From Streptomyces hayashii (GTDB lineage Bacteria > Actinomycetota > Actinomycetes > Streptomycetales > Streptomycetaceae): 63,198 nucleotides of DNA. This document shows positions 1 through 10,300 of this stretch, in pieces (positions within the stretch are counted from its first letter, which is position 1; every line of letters starts with the position of its first letter). The stretch lies in contig NZ_JAHHIU010000103.1 in NCBI RefSeq assembly GCF_024539815.1, forward strand, positions 1 through 63,198, given 5' to 3'. The notes beneath the pieces were generated by a model. The model worked only from the letters and a program-made list of their open reading frames with translations. It searched no databases and was not told the DNA's origin. A program made the translations under genes and the position numbers.

Positions 1-141
1 AACCCCACCCCTTCGGCTCCACATGCTCCTGCCGACGCCCCCGAGCATGATCATCAAGATTCTAGAAGGACCGGACCGCCGAGGCCCGTGCCGACCGTCA
101 TCCGGACGGCCCCGCCGGCAGCGGCGACGCGTCCGCCGTCG

Positions 142-1710
142 TCACGAGCGAGGCAGGGCTGTCGCCAGACGGCGGATCGTGGCCTCCTCCAGCGCCGGGT
201 TGGCCGCGGCGTGATGGACCAGCTCCTCGTCGTCGAGCAGCCGCGCCAGCCGCGGCCGCGGGAGGCGGGGATGGCGCGCGAAGGCGGCCCGTACGGCGGG
301 ATCCGGGTCCCGGGTGAGCCGTTCCACCGTCCGCGGCGCGGTCCGGGGATCGCGAGCGGCGAGCCGGCGGACGGCCGGATCCCCGTCGTCGGCGTGGACG
401 GCGAGACCCTCGCCCGGGAAGCCGGGTCGCGTCAGGAGATGCTCGCGTTCGCGGCCGGTGTATTCGAGGAAGCTGCGCAGCAGCAGGTCGGCGGGGGCGT
501 CCGGGTGATTCTGGGCGAGGAGAACGCGTACGCCCAGGTCGTCGTCGGCGGCCAGCCGGGTCACCAGGTCCGGTGGCAGCGTGTGTTCCCGCGCGGCTTC
601 GCGGCGCAGCATCGGGTGTGCGGAGAGCGCGTCGCGGCGCACGGCCGCCGGGTCACGCGGCGTCGGGGGAGGCCGGTGGTGGACGAAGTCGCCGTCCACC
701 CGCACCTCGTAGTCGATGGCGGACCGTTCCTCCTCGCTCCACGCCGGGTGGAGGGAGACCGCCAGTCGCACCTGCGGATCGGCGTCCGCGGCGAGGGCGG
801 CGCGCTCCTCGGGGCCGAGGTCGCGGCGCCGGGCCACCGTGCGGCGCACCGAGGGGTCACGGTCCCGGGCGAGGGCACGGCGTTCGGCGGTCCTGAGGTC
901 CTGTCGGCGCGCGATCTCCCGGCGGACCTCCGGATCGGGGTCGGCGGTCAGAAGGACCACGACGTCGGGCGGCAGACCGGCGCTGGACGCGATCATCGCC
1001 CGGTCTTCGGGACCGGCCGGGGCGGTGAGGACGCTCTCCACGACGGCCCTGCTGAGCGCCTGGTGGAGCAGGGCGTCGGTGCGGGCGTGACAGGAGTGCG
1101 GGGGCAGGTAGCGCTCCACCAGTGCCGGATCCTCCTCCCGTGCGTTGCGCTCGGCCCTCGCGCGCACCTCGTCGTCGGGATCGGCCAGCAGGGCGGCCCG
1201 CGTCTCGGCGGAGAGCCCCCGCCACGAACCGGTTCCCCAGAGGCGGACCTTCGCCACCGGGTGCGTCGGCATGGCCCGCCGCAGCCCGGCGGATATCTGC
1301 CCGTGGAAGGAACCGCCGAGGTGCTCGTCCTCGTACGCGGTGATCATGTGGACGACGGCGTCGTCGGGCAGAGGCCGGACACCCGCGGGACCGGTCGGCC
1401 GGGGACCGTCGGCGAGATGGGCGCGGACGAACCAGTCCGGGTCCTTCAGCAGCCGTGCCCGTTGGCGCGGATCGACATGGGGGTTGCGGGCGAAGAAGCT
1501 GCGCGTGCGGGCGTCGGGATGCGCGATCACCGCGTCCACGACGGTGTCGGGCAGGACCCGGTCCCGGCACAGCACCATCCGTACTGCGGGCGGAGCGTCG
1601 GCCAGCAGCCGGTGCAGTACGTCGAGCGGGGTGGTCGGATTGAGCGCGAGCCCGGCGAGGCGTCGGGTCGGCAGATCGGCGTCGGCCCAGATCCCTTCGG
1701 GCGTGGGCAT
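142..1710 (-). CDS. LRV (leucine-rich-repeat variant) solenoid protein
   Basis: About 522 residues built almost entirely of degenerate repeats of roughly 24 residues. Each carries a D-x-D-P-x-V-R-x-x-[IV]-A-R core followed by a helix of the type LGPEERAALAADAD. This is the signature of the leucine-rich repeat variant family, a right-handed superhelix of alternating alpha and 3-10 helices thought to bind other macromolecules. There is no signal peptide, membrane segment or enzymatic motif, so it is probably cytoplasmic. An upstream in-frame ATG (1762-1764) lies inside the terminator hairpin of the preceding gene; the ATG at 1710, after a G-rich stretch, is the better start. It follows the giant GH43 gene on the same strand but is separated by that terminator, so it is probably transcribed alone. 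Function unknown; the repeat assignment is confident. Confidence 0.7.
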   Translation of the reverse strand: MPTPEGIWADADLPTRRLAGLALNPTTPLDVLHRLLADAPPAVRMVLCRDRVLPDTVVDAVIAHPDARTRSFFARNPHVDPRQRARLLKDPDWFVRAHLADGPRPTGPAGVRPLPDDAVVHMITAYEDEHLGGSFHGQISAGLRRAMPTHPVAKVRLWGTGSWRGLSAETRAALLADPDDEVRARAERNAREEDPALVERYLPPHSCHARTDALLHQALSRAVVESVLTAPAGPEDRAMIASSAGLPPDVVVLLTADPDPEVRREIARRQDLRTAERRALARDRDPSVRRTVARRRDLGPEERAALAADADPQVRLAVSLHPAWSEEERSAIDYEVRVDGDFVHHRPPPTPRDPAAVRRDALSAHPMLRREAAREHTLPPDLVTRLAADDDLGVRVLLAQNHPDAPADLLLRSFLEYTGREREHLLTRPGFPGEGLAVHADDGDPAVRRLAARDPRTAPRTVERLTRDPDPAVRAAFARHPRLPRPRLARLLDDEELVHHAAANPALEEATIRRLATALPRS

Positions 1711-1733
1711 GCGCGGGACCCCCGGGGCATAGG

Positions 1734-1765
1734 CATGGGCCCCCTGCGGTGGCAGGGGGCCCATG
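1734..1765 (-). terminator. Terminator of the double-GH43 gene
   Basis: A perfect 14-bp stem (arms 1734-1747 and 1752-1765, CATGGGCCCCCTGC and its complement) with a 4-base loop GGTG. It lies 40 bases beyond the stop codon of the minus-strand gene ending at 1806. There is no long U tract, as is usual for actinomycete terminators. Confidence 0.75.
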
Positions 1766-1805
1766 ACCCTATCCGCCCGGCGCGACCACGCGCCAGGCTC
1801 GTTCT

Positions 1806-4800
1806 CTAGCGGTGGCGCAGCCCGACCGTGATCACACCGGCGATCCTGGTCATGACGCCCGTGTCGTGGACGACCGTTCCGCCGGACGTCTTCCAGATCT
1901 TGATGTGGAAGGTGTCCGGACCGTCGGTGGCGGTGACGCGGAAGCTGTAGCCGCTCTTGCCGTTGACGGTGCCGGAGCCCTGCAGCACGGCCCGGTTGCC
2001 GGACACCACGAGCCAGTCGAGGTGGCCGGACCGGAACTTCAGGGACTTCGGCTTCAGGGTGAAGGTGACCGCGCCGGCCGGGGCGGTGGCCCCCGGCAGG
2101 TACCCGGCCGAGACGGAGAAGAACGGCTTGCCCTGGGACGCGGAGAGGCCCGCGCCCACCACCGGCCCGGCCGCCCGGTTGTACACGATCACCTCGGACA
2201 GGGTCGTGGCGGCCGTCGCGCCGTCGTCGTCCTTGACGGTGATCACCGGACGGAAGAGGCCCGCCGCGGTGTAGACGTGCTCGGCGCGGCAGCCGGCCGC
2301 GGTGACCTTGCCGGCGGTCGGCCGGCCGCCGTCCTTCCAGTCGACGGTGCAGGTGTGGGTGTCACCGGCGCCCGGGTCGGCGATCCGGGCGGTGACGACC
2401 GCCGGCCGGCCGACCGGGACCGGGGAGGACGGACCGGCGGCGGAGGCGATCGAGGGCGCCGCGTTGGCCACCGTGACGACGGCCGTGTCGGTGCTGCGGC
2501 CGCCGGTCAGGGTGAGGGTGAAGACGCCGTTGTCGGTGCAGGTGACCGACGTGCGGGCCGCGGTCGGGGCCGCGACCGTGCAGGGCGCGCCCTGCTGCAC
2601 GGTCCACTTGGCGCCGCCCGCCCCCGAGAGGGTGCCGTTCAGGGCGATCGCGGAGCCCTCCACACCCTGGGCGTCCGGCCCGGCGTGCACGACGGTGACC
2701 GGGTCGACGCCGGTGAGCGTGGGCACGACCTTCTTGATCAGGCCGTCGGCGTCGAACTCCAGTTTGTCGACGGTGGTCTCACGGTGGGTGCCGTCACCGC
2801 CGGGGATCGCGAAGCGGTGGTAGGCGATGTACCAGTCGTCCGTGCCCGGCACCTGGACCACCGAGTGGTGGCCGGTGCCCTTGATGCCCAGGGAGAGGTC
2901 CTTCTCCAGGATCACGCCCCGCTTGGTCCACGGACCGGTGGGGGAGGGGCCGGTGGCGTAGGCGACCCGGTAGTTCTCGTCCCGGGTGTCGTTCTCCGAC
3001 CACATGAAGTAGTAGACGCCCTTGCGCTTGACGACGAACGCGCCCTCGTTGAATCCGCTCGGGGTGATGTCCTTGACCTTCGCGGTGTCGATCGAGGTCA
3101 TGTCGGCGTTCAGCGGCACGACGTACCCGTGTCCGTTGCCGAAGTACAGGTAGGACTGGCCGTCGTCGTCCGTGAAGGCGGCCGGGTCGATCATCTGGCC
3201 GGGGAACTGGCCCGCCTTCAGCAGGGGCTTGCCGAGGGCGTCCTTGAAGGGGCCGGTGGGGGAGTCGGAGACGGCGACGCCGATGTTGGCGTCGGCGCAG
3301 AAGTAGAAGTAGTACTTGCCGTTCTTCTCGGCGATCGTCGGCGCCCAGGCCCTGCTGTCCGCCCAGCTCACGTCCGGCCCCAGGTCGAGGATGACGCCGT
3401 GGTCGGTCCAGTGCACCAGGTCGGTGGAGGAGTAGACCTTGAACTGCGTGCCGCTCCAGCCGTCGAAGCCGTCGGTCGTCGGGTAGATGTAGAAGGTGTC
3501 GCCGAAGCGGACGATGTTCGGGTCGGCGTTGAGCCCCGGCAGGACCGGGCTCTTCATGATCAGCGCCGACACGGTCCAGGTGCGCTTCTTGCCGTCGGAG
3601 CCGGTCACTTCATAGGTCAGCGGCTTGCTGAAGTCGCGCAGGGTGCCGGAGGCGGGGCTGATGCCGGCGCCGTGGGCGAGGGTGAACTGCGGGGCCAGGG
3701 CCCTGACGTCGCTGCCCTCGGTCAGCGGCAGGACGATCGTGCTGTCCTTGTCGTTGATCAGCGCGTCCACCTTGAGCGCCGGGTGGGTCGCCGCCGCGAT
3801 GCCGGTGGTGTTGCCGGCGAGCTCCAGAACCTCGGCGGGCGTCAGGGCCCGGTTGTAGATCCGGAAGTCGTCGACCTCGCCGGCGAAGTACGGGTCCGGG
3901 GAGTACAGGGACTTGCCGATGTAGCCCGAGGCGTCCTTGGCCGAGTCGTACAGTTCGGACGGCTTGACGGTGACGCCGTTCACGCGGGCGACTTCGGCGC
4001 CGTCCACGTAGAGGACCGCCGTCTGGGTCGCTCCGTCCAGGGTGACGGTGAGGTGCTTCCACTCGCCCGGGGTGAGCTGCGAGCCGCCGATCATCTGCTT
4101 CTCGCCGGACCAGGTGGCCTTGGTGATCGCGGAGAACAGCTTGCCGCCGCCGTTGGAGGGAGTGGCGAACAGGTACTTGTCGCTGTCGGGGCCCAGCCCG
4201 AACAGCCACTGGAAGTTGTCGCCCCCCTTCCACTTGACGTAGGTGGAGACGGTGACGCTGTTCACGTCCTTGAGCACCCCGTTGGGGATCTTCACGTACG
4301 GCGAGTCGGAGGTGCTGGAACCGCCGGACATCTTGAACGAGCCGCCGTCGACGCCGGTCCCGAAGGCGGGCGTGCGGACGTAGGTGCCGTGGAAGCCGTG
4401 GCCGCTGGAGTCACGGACGATGCTGCCGCCGCTCTCGTCGAAGCCGTAGTGCAGGAGCAGGTCGGCGGGGACGTCCGGGCCCTCCGCGGAGACCGTGACC
4501 GCGGCGTGGACCTCGATCGCCGCGTCGCCCGGCAGGTCGCCCTTCACGGTGAAGGACCCGGCCTGCGCGTACTGCGACGGCGCCACGTCCTGCCAGGTGA
4601 CGGTGACGGGCCGCTTCGCGCCGTCGGCGTAGGTGGCGATCACGGTGGCCGGCAGAACGGGCGCCTCGCCGATCCGCGTCTTCACGGACACGTCCTCGAC
4701 GCCCGTGACGATCTGGTCCGGCTGGTAGGCGCGCAGCAGCCGGTCGTACTCGGCCTGCGTCACCGGCAGGACGGTTCCGTGACGCGGCTTCGACGGGAGG

Positions 4801-6983
4801 TCGTAGCCGGTGGACGGGGTCCAGACGCCGGAGGCGAGGTCCTTCGTCTCGAACGGGATGTAGCCGCGCCCGCCGAACTCGTCGAGGAAGGCGTACCACT
4901 TGTCCTCGGTGTTGGACTTGAAGACCAGCGGTCCCTCGGCCGCGTTCATCGCGCCCTTGCCGATGCCCTCGGCGACCGGGTCCCAGGAGAGGTTCAGCAG
5001 CGAGTCGCTCTTCTCCTCGAAGATGAACTTGCTGTTGGGGGTGGAGGAGGTGTTGTTGCGCTCGTCCTTCGACAGGCGGAAGTACGTGCCGTCGTGCTGG
5101 ATCACCGTGGAGTCGATGACCGAGTAGCCGCGGTCGATCCAGACCTTGGGCTCGCTGAACGTGTAGAAGTCGCGCGTGGTGGCGTACATCATCCGGTTGT
5201 AGGTGTCACCGGAGTGCGCGGGGTTGTCGTACAGCTTCGACGCCCAGAACACCACGTACTGGCCCAGCTTGGAGTCGTAGTAGGCCTCCGGGGCCCAGGT
5301 GTTGCCGGCGCTGTCGGGGGAGATCTTCACCAGGCGCTGGTTCGTCCAGTGGACGAGGTCGGTGGACTCCCACACCATGATGGACTTGCTGCCGCTGCGC
5401 TGCGAGCGGTCCCAGTCGCCGTTGCCGTAGATCCTCAGGTCGGTGGCGATCTGGTAGAACTTGTCGCCCTCGGGGGAGCGGATGATGAACGGGTCGCGCA
5501 GGCCCTTCTCGCCGAGGGTGGAGGTCAGCACGGGCTTGCCGTCGTTGAGCTCCCGCCACTTCAGCGGGTCGTCGCCCTTGCTGAGGGCCGCGTAGAGCTG
5601 CTCGCCGTCCGCGGTGCCCTCGCCGGTGAAGTAGCTGAACATGTAGCCCTTGAGGGCTTCCTTCACGGGGAGTTCGGGGACCTTCGCGGTGAACGTGCGG
5701 GTCGTCCTCGCGTCGCCCTTGGCGACGGTCGCGGTCAGGTCGGCCGTGGTGGCGCCGGCGCCGTGCGCGGGACGGTGGACCACGCCGTCGGAGGAGACGA
5801 CGTCCTCCTTCGCGGAGGACCACGTCACCGTGGTGCCGTACGCGCCCGTCGCGGGAAGGGTGAGGTTGCCGCGGGCGTCGTCGAGGTTGTGGACGGTGAG
5901 GGCCTCGGCGGCCTGCGCGGTGGCGGCCTTGTCGTCGAGGGCCGGCAGGACCGTGACGTCGAAGGACCGGGTGGCGGAGACGGACCCCTTCTTCAGGGTC
6001 GCGGTGAGGGTGGCGTGGCCCTCGGGCTCGCCCGAGGCGGGCCGGGTCACCTTGCCCGTGTCGGACACGACGTCGGTGTGGTCGCTGGCCCAGGTGATGA
6101 CGGAGCCGCCGGCCGGGCCGGTCGTCGGCAGGCTCAGGTCGGCGGTGACGGCGCTCGTGTCGCCGAGCGTCAGGGCCGCCTTGTCGTCCGCGACGCCCTG
6201 CGTGGCGACGGGCAGGGAGAGCTGTGCCACCTCGCCTGCGTCCAGTGCGCGGTCGTACACGCGGAAGTCGCGCATGCTGCCCTTGAAGAGCCGGTCGCCC
6301 GAGTAGACGGACTTGCCGATGGCGTTGGCCGTCGTCGTGCCGGAGCCGATCGCGCCGGGAGTGATGGTCACCGAGGTGTTGCGGGCGACCTCCACGCCGT
6401 CCTCGTACAGCACGCCCGTGGTGCCGGTCTGGGTGTACGCGAGGTGCTTCCACACCCCGCGGCTCAGGTTGTGGGAGTCGGCGGGCTTGGTGTTCTGCTC
6501 GGTCGACCAGTTGCCGGTCGCGATCGAGGTGCGCAGGGAGTTGCCCGTGGCGAACAGGTAACCGTTGCCGTTGCCCGCGCTGGTGTTGCCGAAGCCGTAC
6601 AGGAAGTACGGGGTGGCCTGGGCGGCGTCCATCTTGACGTCCATGGCGACGCTGATCGACGTCATGCCCTTCATCACGTCGTTGGGCACCTTGACGTAGG
6701 TGTCCGAGCCGTTGAAGGAGAGACCCTGGCCGGACGAGGACCAGTCGGCGGCGCCGTTGACCGAGCCGTTCAGGCCGTGGCCGGACGCGTCGGGGACCGT
6801 CGTGCCGGAGGCGTTGTCGAGCTTGTACCACAGGGCCAGCCCGTCGGTGACGTCGGCGGCCTCCGTGGCGCCGGCGGGGATCGCCGTCCCGGCCAGCCCC
6901 ACGAGCAGGGACACGGCGGTCAATGCGGCCAGTTGGCCCGCCCCCTGTCGCATGCGGCCGCGGAGTCGATGTCTGTGCGCCAT
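1806..6983 (-). CDS. Giant secreted protein with two GH43 and two LamG domains
   Basis: 1725 residues with a signal peptide (1-42). Domain order: LamG/concanavalin-like fold (about 48-255), two bacterial Ig-like domains (262-345, 350-436), a first GH43 five-blade propeller (445-735), a Big_4-type Ig domain (758-830), a second LamG (840-1056), a small beta domain (1065-1140), a second GH43 (1145-1425), a PKD-type domain (about 1430-1600) and a C-terminal beta domain. Both GH43 modules keep the inverting acid triad: D497, D624, E683 in the first; D1154, D1266, E1313 in the second. GH43 enzymes cleave alpha-L-arabinofuranosides, arabinan or xylosides, and LamG domains of this kind usually bind sugar. 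The expected role is extracellular removal of arabinose from plant polymers, fitting the arabinan locus at 50-63 kb. The ATG at 6983 has only a weak ribosome site. Monocistronic, closed by its own hairpin. The exact substrate is not readable from sequence. Confidence 0.85.
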   Translation of the reverse strand: MAHRHRLRGRMRQGAGQLAALTAVSLLVGLAGTAIPAGATEAADVTDGLALWYKLDNASGTTVPDASGHGLNGSVNGAADWSSSGQGLSFNGSDTYVKVPNDVMKGMTSISVAMDVKMDAAQATPYFLYGFGNTSAGNGNGYLFATGNSLRTSIATGNWSTEQNTKPADSHNLSRGVWKHLAYTQTGTTGVLYEDGVEVARNTSVTITPGAIGSGTTTANAIGKSVYSGDRLFKGSMRDFRVYDRALDAGEVAQLSLPVATQGVADDKAALTLGDTSAVTADLSLPTTGPAGGSVITWASDHTDVVSDTGKVTRPASGEPEGHATLTATLKKGSVSATRSFDVTVLPALDDKAATAQAAEALTVHNLDDARGNLTLPATGAYGTTVTWSSAKEDVVSSDGVVHRPAHGAGATTADLTATVAKGDARTTRTFTAKVPELPVKEALKGYMFSYFTGEGTADGEQLYAALSKGDDPLKWRELNDGKPVLTSTLGEKGLRDPFIIRSPEGDKFYQIATDLRIYGNGDWDRSQRSGSKSIMVWESTDLVHWTNQRLVKISPDSAGNTWAPEAYYDSKLGQYVVFWASKLYDNPAHSGDTYNRMMYATTRDFYTFSEPKVWIDRGYSVIDSTVIQHDGTYFRLSKDERNNTSSTPNSKFIFEEKSDSLLNLSWDPVAEGIGKGAMNAAEGPLVFKSNTEDKWYAFLDEFGGRGYIPFETKDLASGVWTPSTGYDLPSKPRHGTVLPVTQAEYDRLLRAYQPDQIVTGVEDVSVKTRIGEAPVLPATVIATYADGAKRPVTVTWQDVAPSQYAQAGSFTVKGDLPGDAAIEVHAAVTVSAEGPDVPADLLLHYGFDESGGSIVRDSSGHGFHGTYVRTPAFGTGVDGGSFKMSGGSSTSDSPYVKIPNGVLKDVNSVTVSTYVKWKGGDNFQWLFGLGPDSDKYLFATPSNGGGKLFSAITKATWSGEKQMIGGSQLTPGEWKHLTVTLDGATQTAVLYVDGAEVARVNGVTVKPSELYDSAKDASGYIGKSLYSPDPYFAGEVDDFRIYNRALTPAEVLELAGNTTGIAAATHPALKVDALINDKDSTIVLPLTEGSDVRALAPQFTLAHGAGISPASGTLRDFSKPLTYEVTGSDGKKRTWTVSALIMKSPVLPGLNADPNIVRFGDTFYIYPTTDGFDGWSGTQFKVYSSTDLVHWTDHGVILDLGPDVSWADSRAWAPTIAEKNGKYYFYFCADANIGVAVSDSPTGPFKDALGKPLLKAGQFPGQMIDPAAFTDDDGQSYLYFGNGHGYVVPLNADMTSIDTAKVKDITPSGFNEGAFVVKRKGVYYFMWSENDTRDENYRVAYATGPSPTGPWTKRGVILEKDLSLGIKGTGHHSVVQVPGTDDWYIAYHRFAIPGGDGTHRETTVDKLEFDADGLIKKVVPTLTGVDPVTVVHAGPDAQGVEGSAIALNGTLSGAGGAKWTVQQGAPCTVAAPTAARTSVTCTDNGVFTLTLTGGRSTDTAVVTVANAAPSIASAAGPSSPVPVGRPAVVTARIADPGAGDTHTCTVDWKDGGRPTAGKVTAAGCRAEHVYTAAGLFRPVITVKDDDGATAATTLSEVIVYNRAAGPVVGAGLSASQGKPFFSVSAGYLPGATAPAGAVTFTLKPKSLKFRSGHLDWLVVSGNRAVLQGSGTVNGKSGYSFRVTATDGPDTFHIKIWKTSGGTVVHDTGVMTRIAGVITVGLRHR

Positions 6984-7367
6984 GGGGGGACCGCCGTTTC
7001 AACCGTGTGACGTGATGTTGCAGGAGTGTCAAACGGTGTGCATGGCCGCGTCAAGACTTCTCGAACGATGTCCGACAGGCCGAACAGTTGAAGGGTGGTG
7101 GGCCCTTGCGCGGCGTGGCCGGGCCCTCGCGCGTGTCTCGGCCCGCAGCGATCGGACCAAGGTCTCCATCTGCCGTGTCCGCAGCGCATGAAGGGAGGGT
7201 CTTGAACCGGCGTGCGGCCGAGCACGGGGCAGGCGCGCGGCGCCCGCGAACCCGCCGCAGACGGTCCGATCGAGCGAGACATGCGGTGAGTGGCCCGACT
7301 CACATGGCCAACACCGTCACTCACCACCACGATGGGTCAGGTCACCGGCAGGCTGAAGGGGTCCACG
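6984..7367. other. Divergent intergenic region, GH43 giant / pyc
   Basis: 384 bases between two divergent genes, holding both promoters. On the minus strand TTGACG followed 17 bases later by TGACAC is a weak candidate for the GH43 gene. TCGAACGATGTCCGA at 7061-7075 resembles a LexA box but has the wrong spacing. No credible coding frame or RNA gene was seen. Confidence 0.4.
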
Positions 7368-10300
7368 ATGTTCCGCAAGGTGCTGGTCGCCAACCGTGGT
7401 GAGATCGCGATCCGTGCGTTTCGCGCCGGCTTTGAGCTGGGCGCGCGCACGGTCGCCGTCTTCCCGCACGAGGACCGCAATTCGCTGCACCGGCTCAAAG
7501 CCGACGAGGCGTACGAGATCGGAGAGCAGGGGCACCCCGTCCGCGCCTATCTCTCCGTCGAGGAGATCGTCGGCGCCGCCCGACGGGCGGGCGCGGACGC
7601 CGTGTACCCGGGCTACGGGTTCCTCTCCGAGAACCCCGAACTCGCCCGCGCCTGCGAGGAAGCGGGCATCACCTTCGTGGGCCCCGACGCCCGCACCCTC
7701 GAACTGACGGGCAACAAGGCCAGCGCCGTGGCCGCGGCCCGCTCGGCCGGCGTGCCCGTCCTCGGCTCCTCCGCGCCCTCCAACGACGTCGACGAACTGG
7801 TCCGGGCCGCCGAGGACATCGGCTTCCCCGTGTTCGTGAAGGCGGTCGCCGGCGGCGGCGGACGCGGCATGCGCCGGGTCGAGGACCCGGCCGCGCTGCG
7901 CGAGTCCATCGAGGCGGCCTCCCGCGAGGCGGCCTCCGCGTTCGGCGACCCCACCGTCTTCCTGGAGAAGGCCGTCGTCGACCCCCGTCACATCGAGGTG
8001 CAGATCCTCGCCGACGGCGAGGGCAACGTCATCCATCTCTTCGAGCGGGACTGCTCGCTGCAGCGCCGCCACCAGAAGGTCATCGAGATGGCGCCCGCGC
8101 CGAATCTCGACCCGGAACTGCGCGAGCGGATCTGCGCCGACGCGGTGCGCTTCGCCCGCCAGATCGGCTACCGCAACGCCGGCACCGTCGAGTTCCTCCT
8201 CGACCCCGCCGGCAACCACGTCTTCATCGAGATGAACCCCCGTATCCAGGTCGAGCACACGGTGACCGAGGAGGTCACCGACGTCGACCTGGTCCAGGCC
8301 CAGCTGCGCATCGCCGCCGGCGAGACCCTCGCCGACCTCGGCCTGTCGCAGGAGACGGTCACCCTGCACGGCGCGGCCCTGCAGTGCCGTATCACCACCG
8401 AGGACCCCGCCAACGGGTTCCGCCCCGACACCGGCCGGATCAGCGCCTACCGCTCCCCGGGCGGCTCCGGCATCCGCCTCGACGGCGGCACCACCCACGC
8501 GGGCACGGAGATCAGCGCCCACTTCGACTCGATGCTGGTCAAACTCACCTGCCGGGGCCGAGACTTCCCGACCGCGATCGGCCGGGCCCGGCGCGCCGTC
8601 GCCGAGTTCCGCATCCGCGGCGTGGCGACCAACATCCCGTTCCTGCAGGCCGTCCTCGACGACGCCGACTTCCAGGCCGGGCGCGTCACCACGTCGTTCA
8701 TCGAGCGGCGGCCCCATCTGCTGACCGCACGCACGTCGGCCGACCGCGGCACCAAGCTGCTCACCTACCTCGCCGACGTCACGGTGAACAAGCCGCACGG
8801 CGAGCGGCCCGAGCTGATCGACCCGACCGCCAAGCTGCCCGAGACGCCGGCAGGCGAGCCGCCCGCGGGATCCCGCCAGCGCCTGGTCCACCTCGGACCC
8901 GAGGGCTTCGCCCGCTGGCTGCGCGAGTCGCCGACCATCGGCGTCACCGACACCACCTTCCGCGACGCCCATCAGTCCCTGCTCGCCACCCGGGTGCGCA
9001 CCAAGGACCTGCTCGCCTCGGCCCCGCTGGTCGCCCGCACCCTGCCACAGCTGCTGTCCCTGGAGTGCTGGGGCGGCGCCACCTACGACGTCGCCCTGCG
9101 CTTCCTCGCCGAGGACCCGTGGGAGCGGCTGGCCGCTCTGCGCGAGGCCGTCCCCAACATCTGCCTCCAGATGCTGCTGCGCGGCCGCAACACCGTCGGC
9201 TACACCCCTTACCCGACCGAGGTGACCGACGCGTTCGTGCAGGAGGCCGCGGCCACCGGCATCGACGTCTTCCGCGTCTTCGACGCGCTCAACGACGTCG
9301 GCCAGATGCGGCCCGCCATCGACGCCGTGCGGGAGACGGGCACGGCGATCGCCGAGGTGGCCCTGTGCTACACCTCCGACCTGTCCGACCCGAACGAGCG
9401 CCTCTACACCCTCGACTACTACCTGCGGCTCGCCGAGCAGATCGTCGAGGCCGGCGCACACGTCCTGGCCGTCAAGGACATGGCGGGCCTGCTGCGGGCC
9501 CCGGCCGCCGCGAAGCTCGTCTCGGCCCTGCGCCGCGAGTTCGACCTGCCGGTGCACCTGCACACCCACGACACGGCGGGCGGCCAGCTCGCCACCTACC
9601 TCGCCGCTATCCAGGCGGGCGCGGACGCCGTCGACGGCGCCGTGGCCTCCATGGCGGGCACGACCTCGCAGCCCTCGCTCTCCGCGATCGTCGCCGCGAC
9701 CGACCACTCCGAACGGCCCACCGGCCTCGACCTCCAAGCCGTCGGCGACCTGGAACCGTACTGGGAGGGCGTCCGCCGGATCTACGCCCCCTTCGAAGCG
9801 GGCCTCGCCTCCCCGACCGGGCGCGTCTACCACCACGAGATCCCCGGCGGACAGCTCTCCAACCTGCGCACCCAGGCCGTCGCGCTCGGCCTCGGCGACC
9901 GGTTCGAGGACATCGAGGCGATGTACGCGGCCGCCGACCGCATCCTCGGCCATCTGGTCAAGGTCACCCCGTCCTCCAAGGTGGTCGGCGACCTCGCCCT
10001 GCACCTCGTCGGCGCGGGCGTGTCGCCCGAGGACTTCGAGGCGGCGCCCGACCGCTACGACATCCCCGACTCCGTCATCGGCTTCCTGCGCGGCGAACTC
10101 GGCACCCCGCCCGGCGGCTGGCCCGAGCCGTTCCGCAGCAAGGCGCTCCAGGGCCGCGCGGACGCCAAGCCCGTCCAGGAGCTGAGCACCGAGGACCGCG
10201 AGGGCCTGGAGAAGACCCGCCGCGCCACCCTCAACCGGCTGCTCTTCCCCGGCCCCACGCGTGACTTCGACAACCACCGTCAGGCCTACGGCGACACCAG

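Noticed and set aside
1762..1764. Upstream ATG for the LRV gene
   Set aside because: It lies inside the perfect terminator hairpin of the previous gene and adds residues outside the repeat pattern.
1812..7010. A 1732-codon open frame on the plus strand opposite the giant GH43 gene
   Set aside because: It is antisense to a protein with clear domains and catalytic residues; long antisense frames are routine at this GC content. The translation is low-complexity Val/Gly/Asp/Arg with no domain.
7061..7075. Possible LexA box TCGAACGATGTCCGA upstream of pyc
   Set aside because: The half-site spacing is three bases instead of four and one half is mismatched; neither neighbour is a repair gene.
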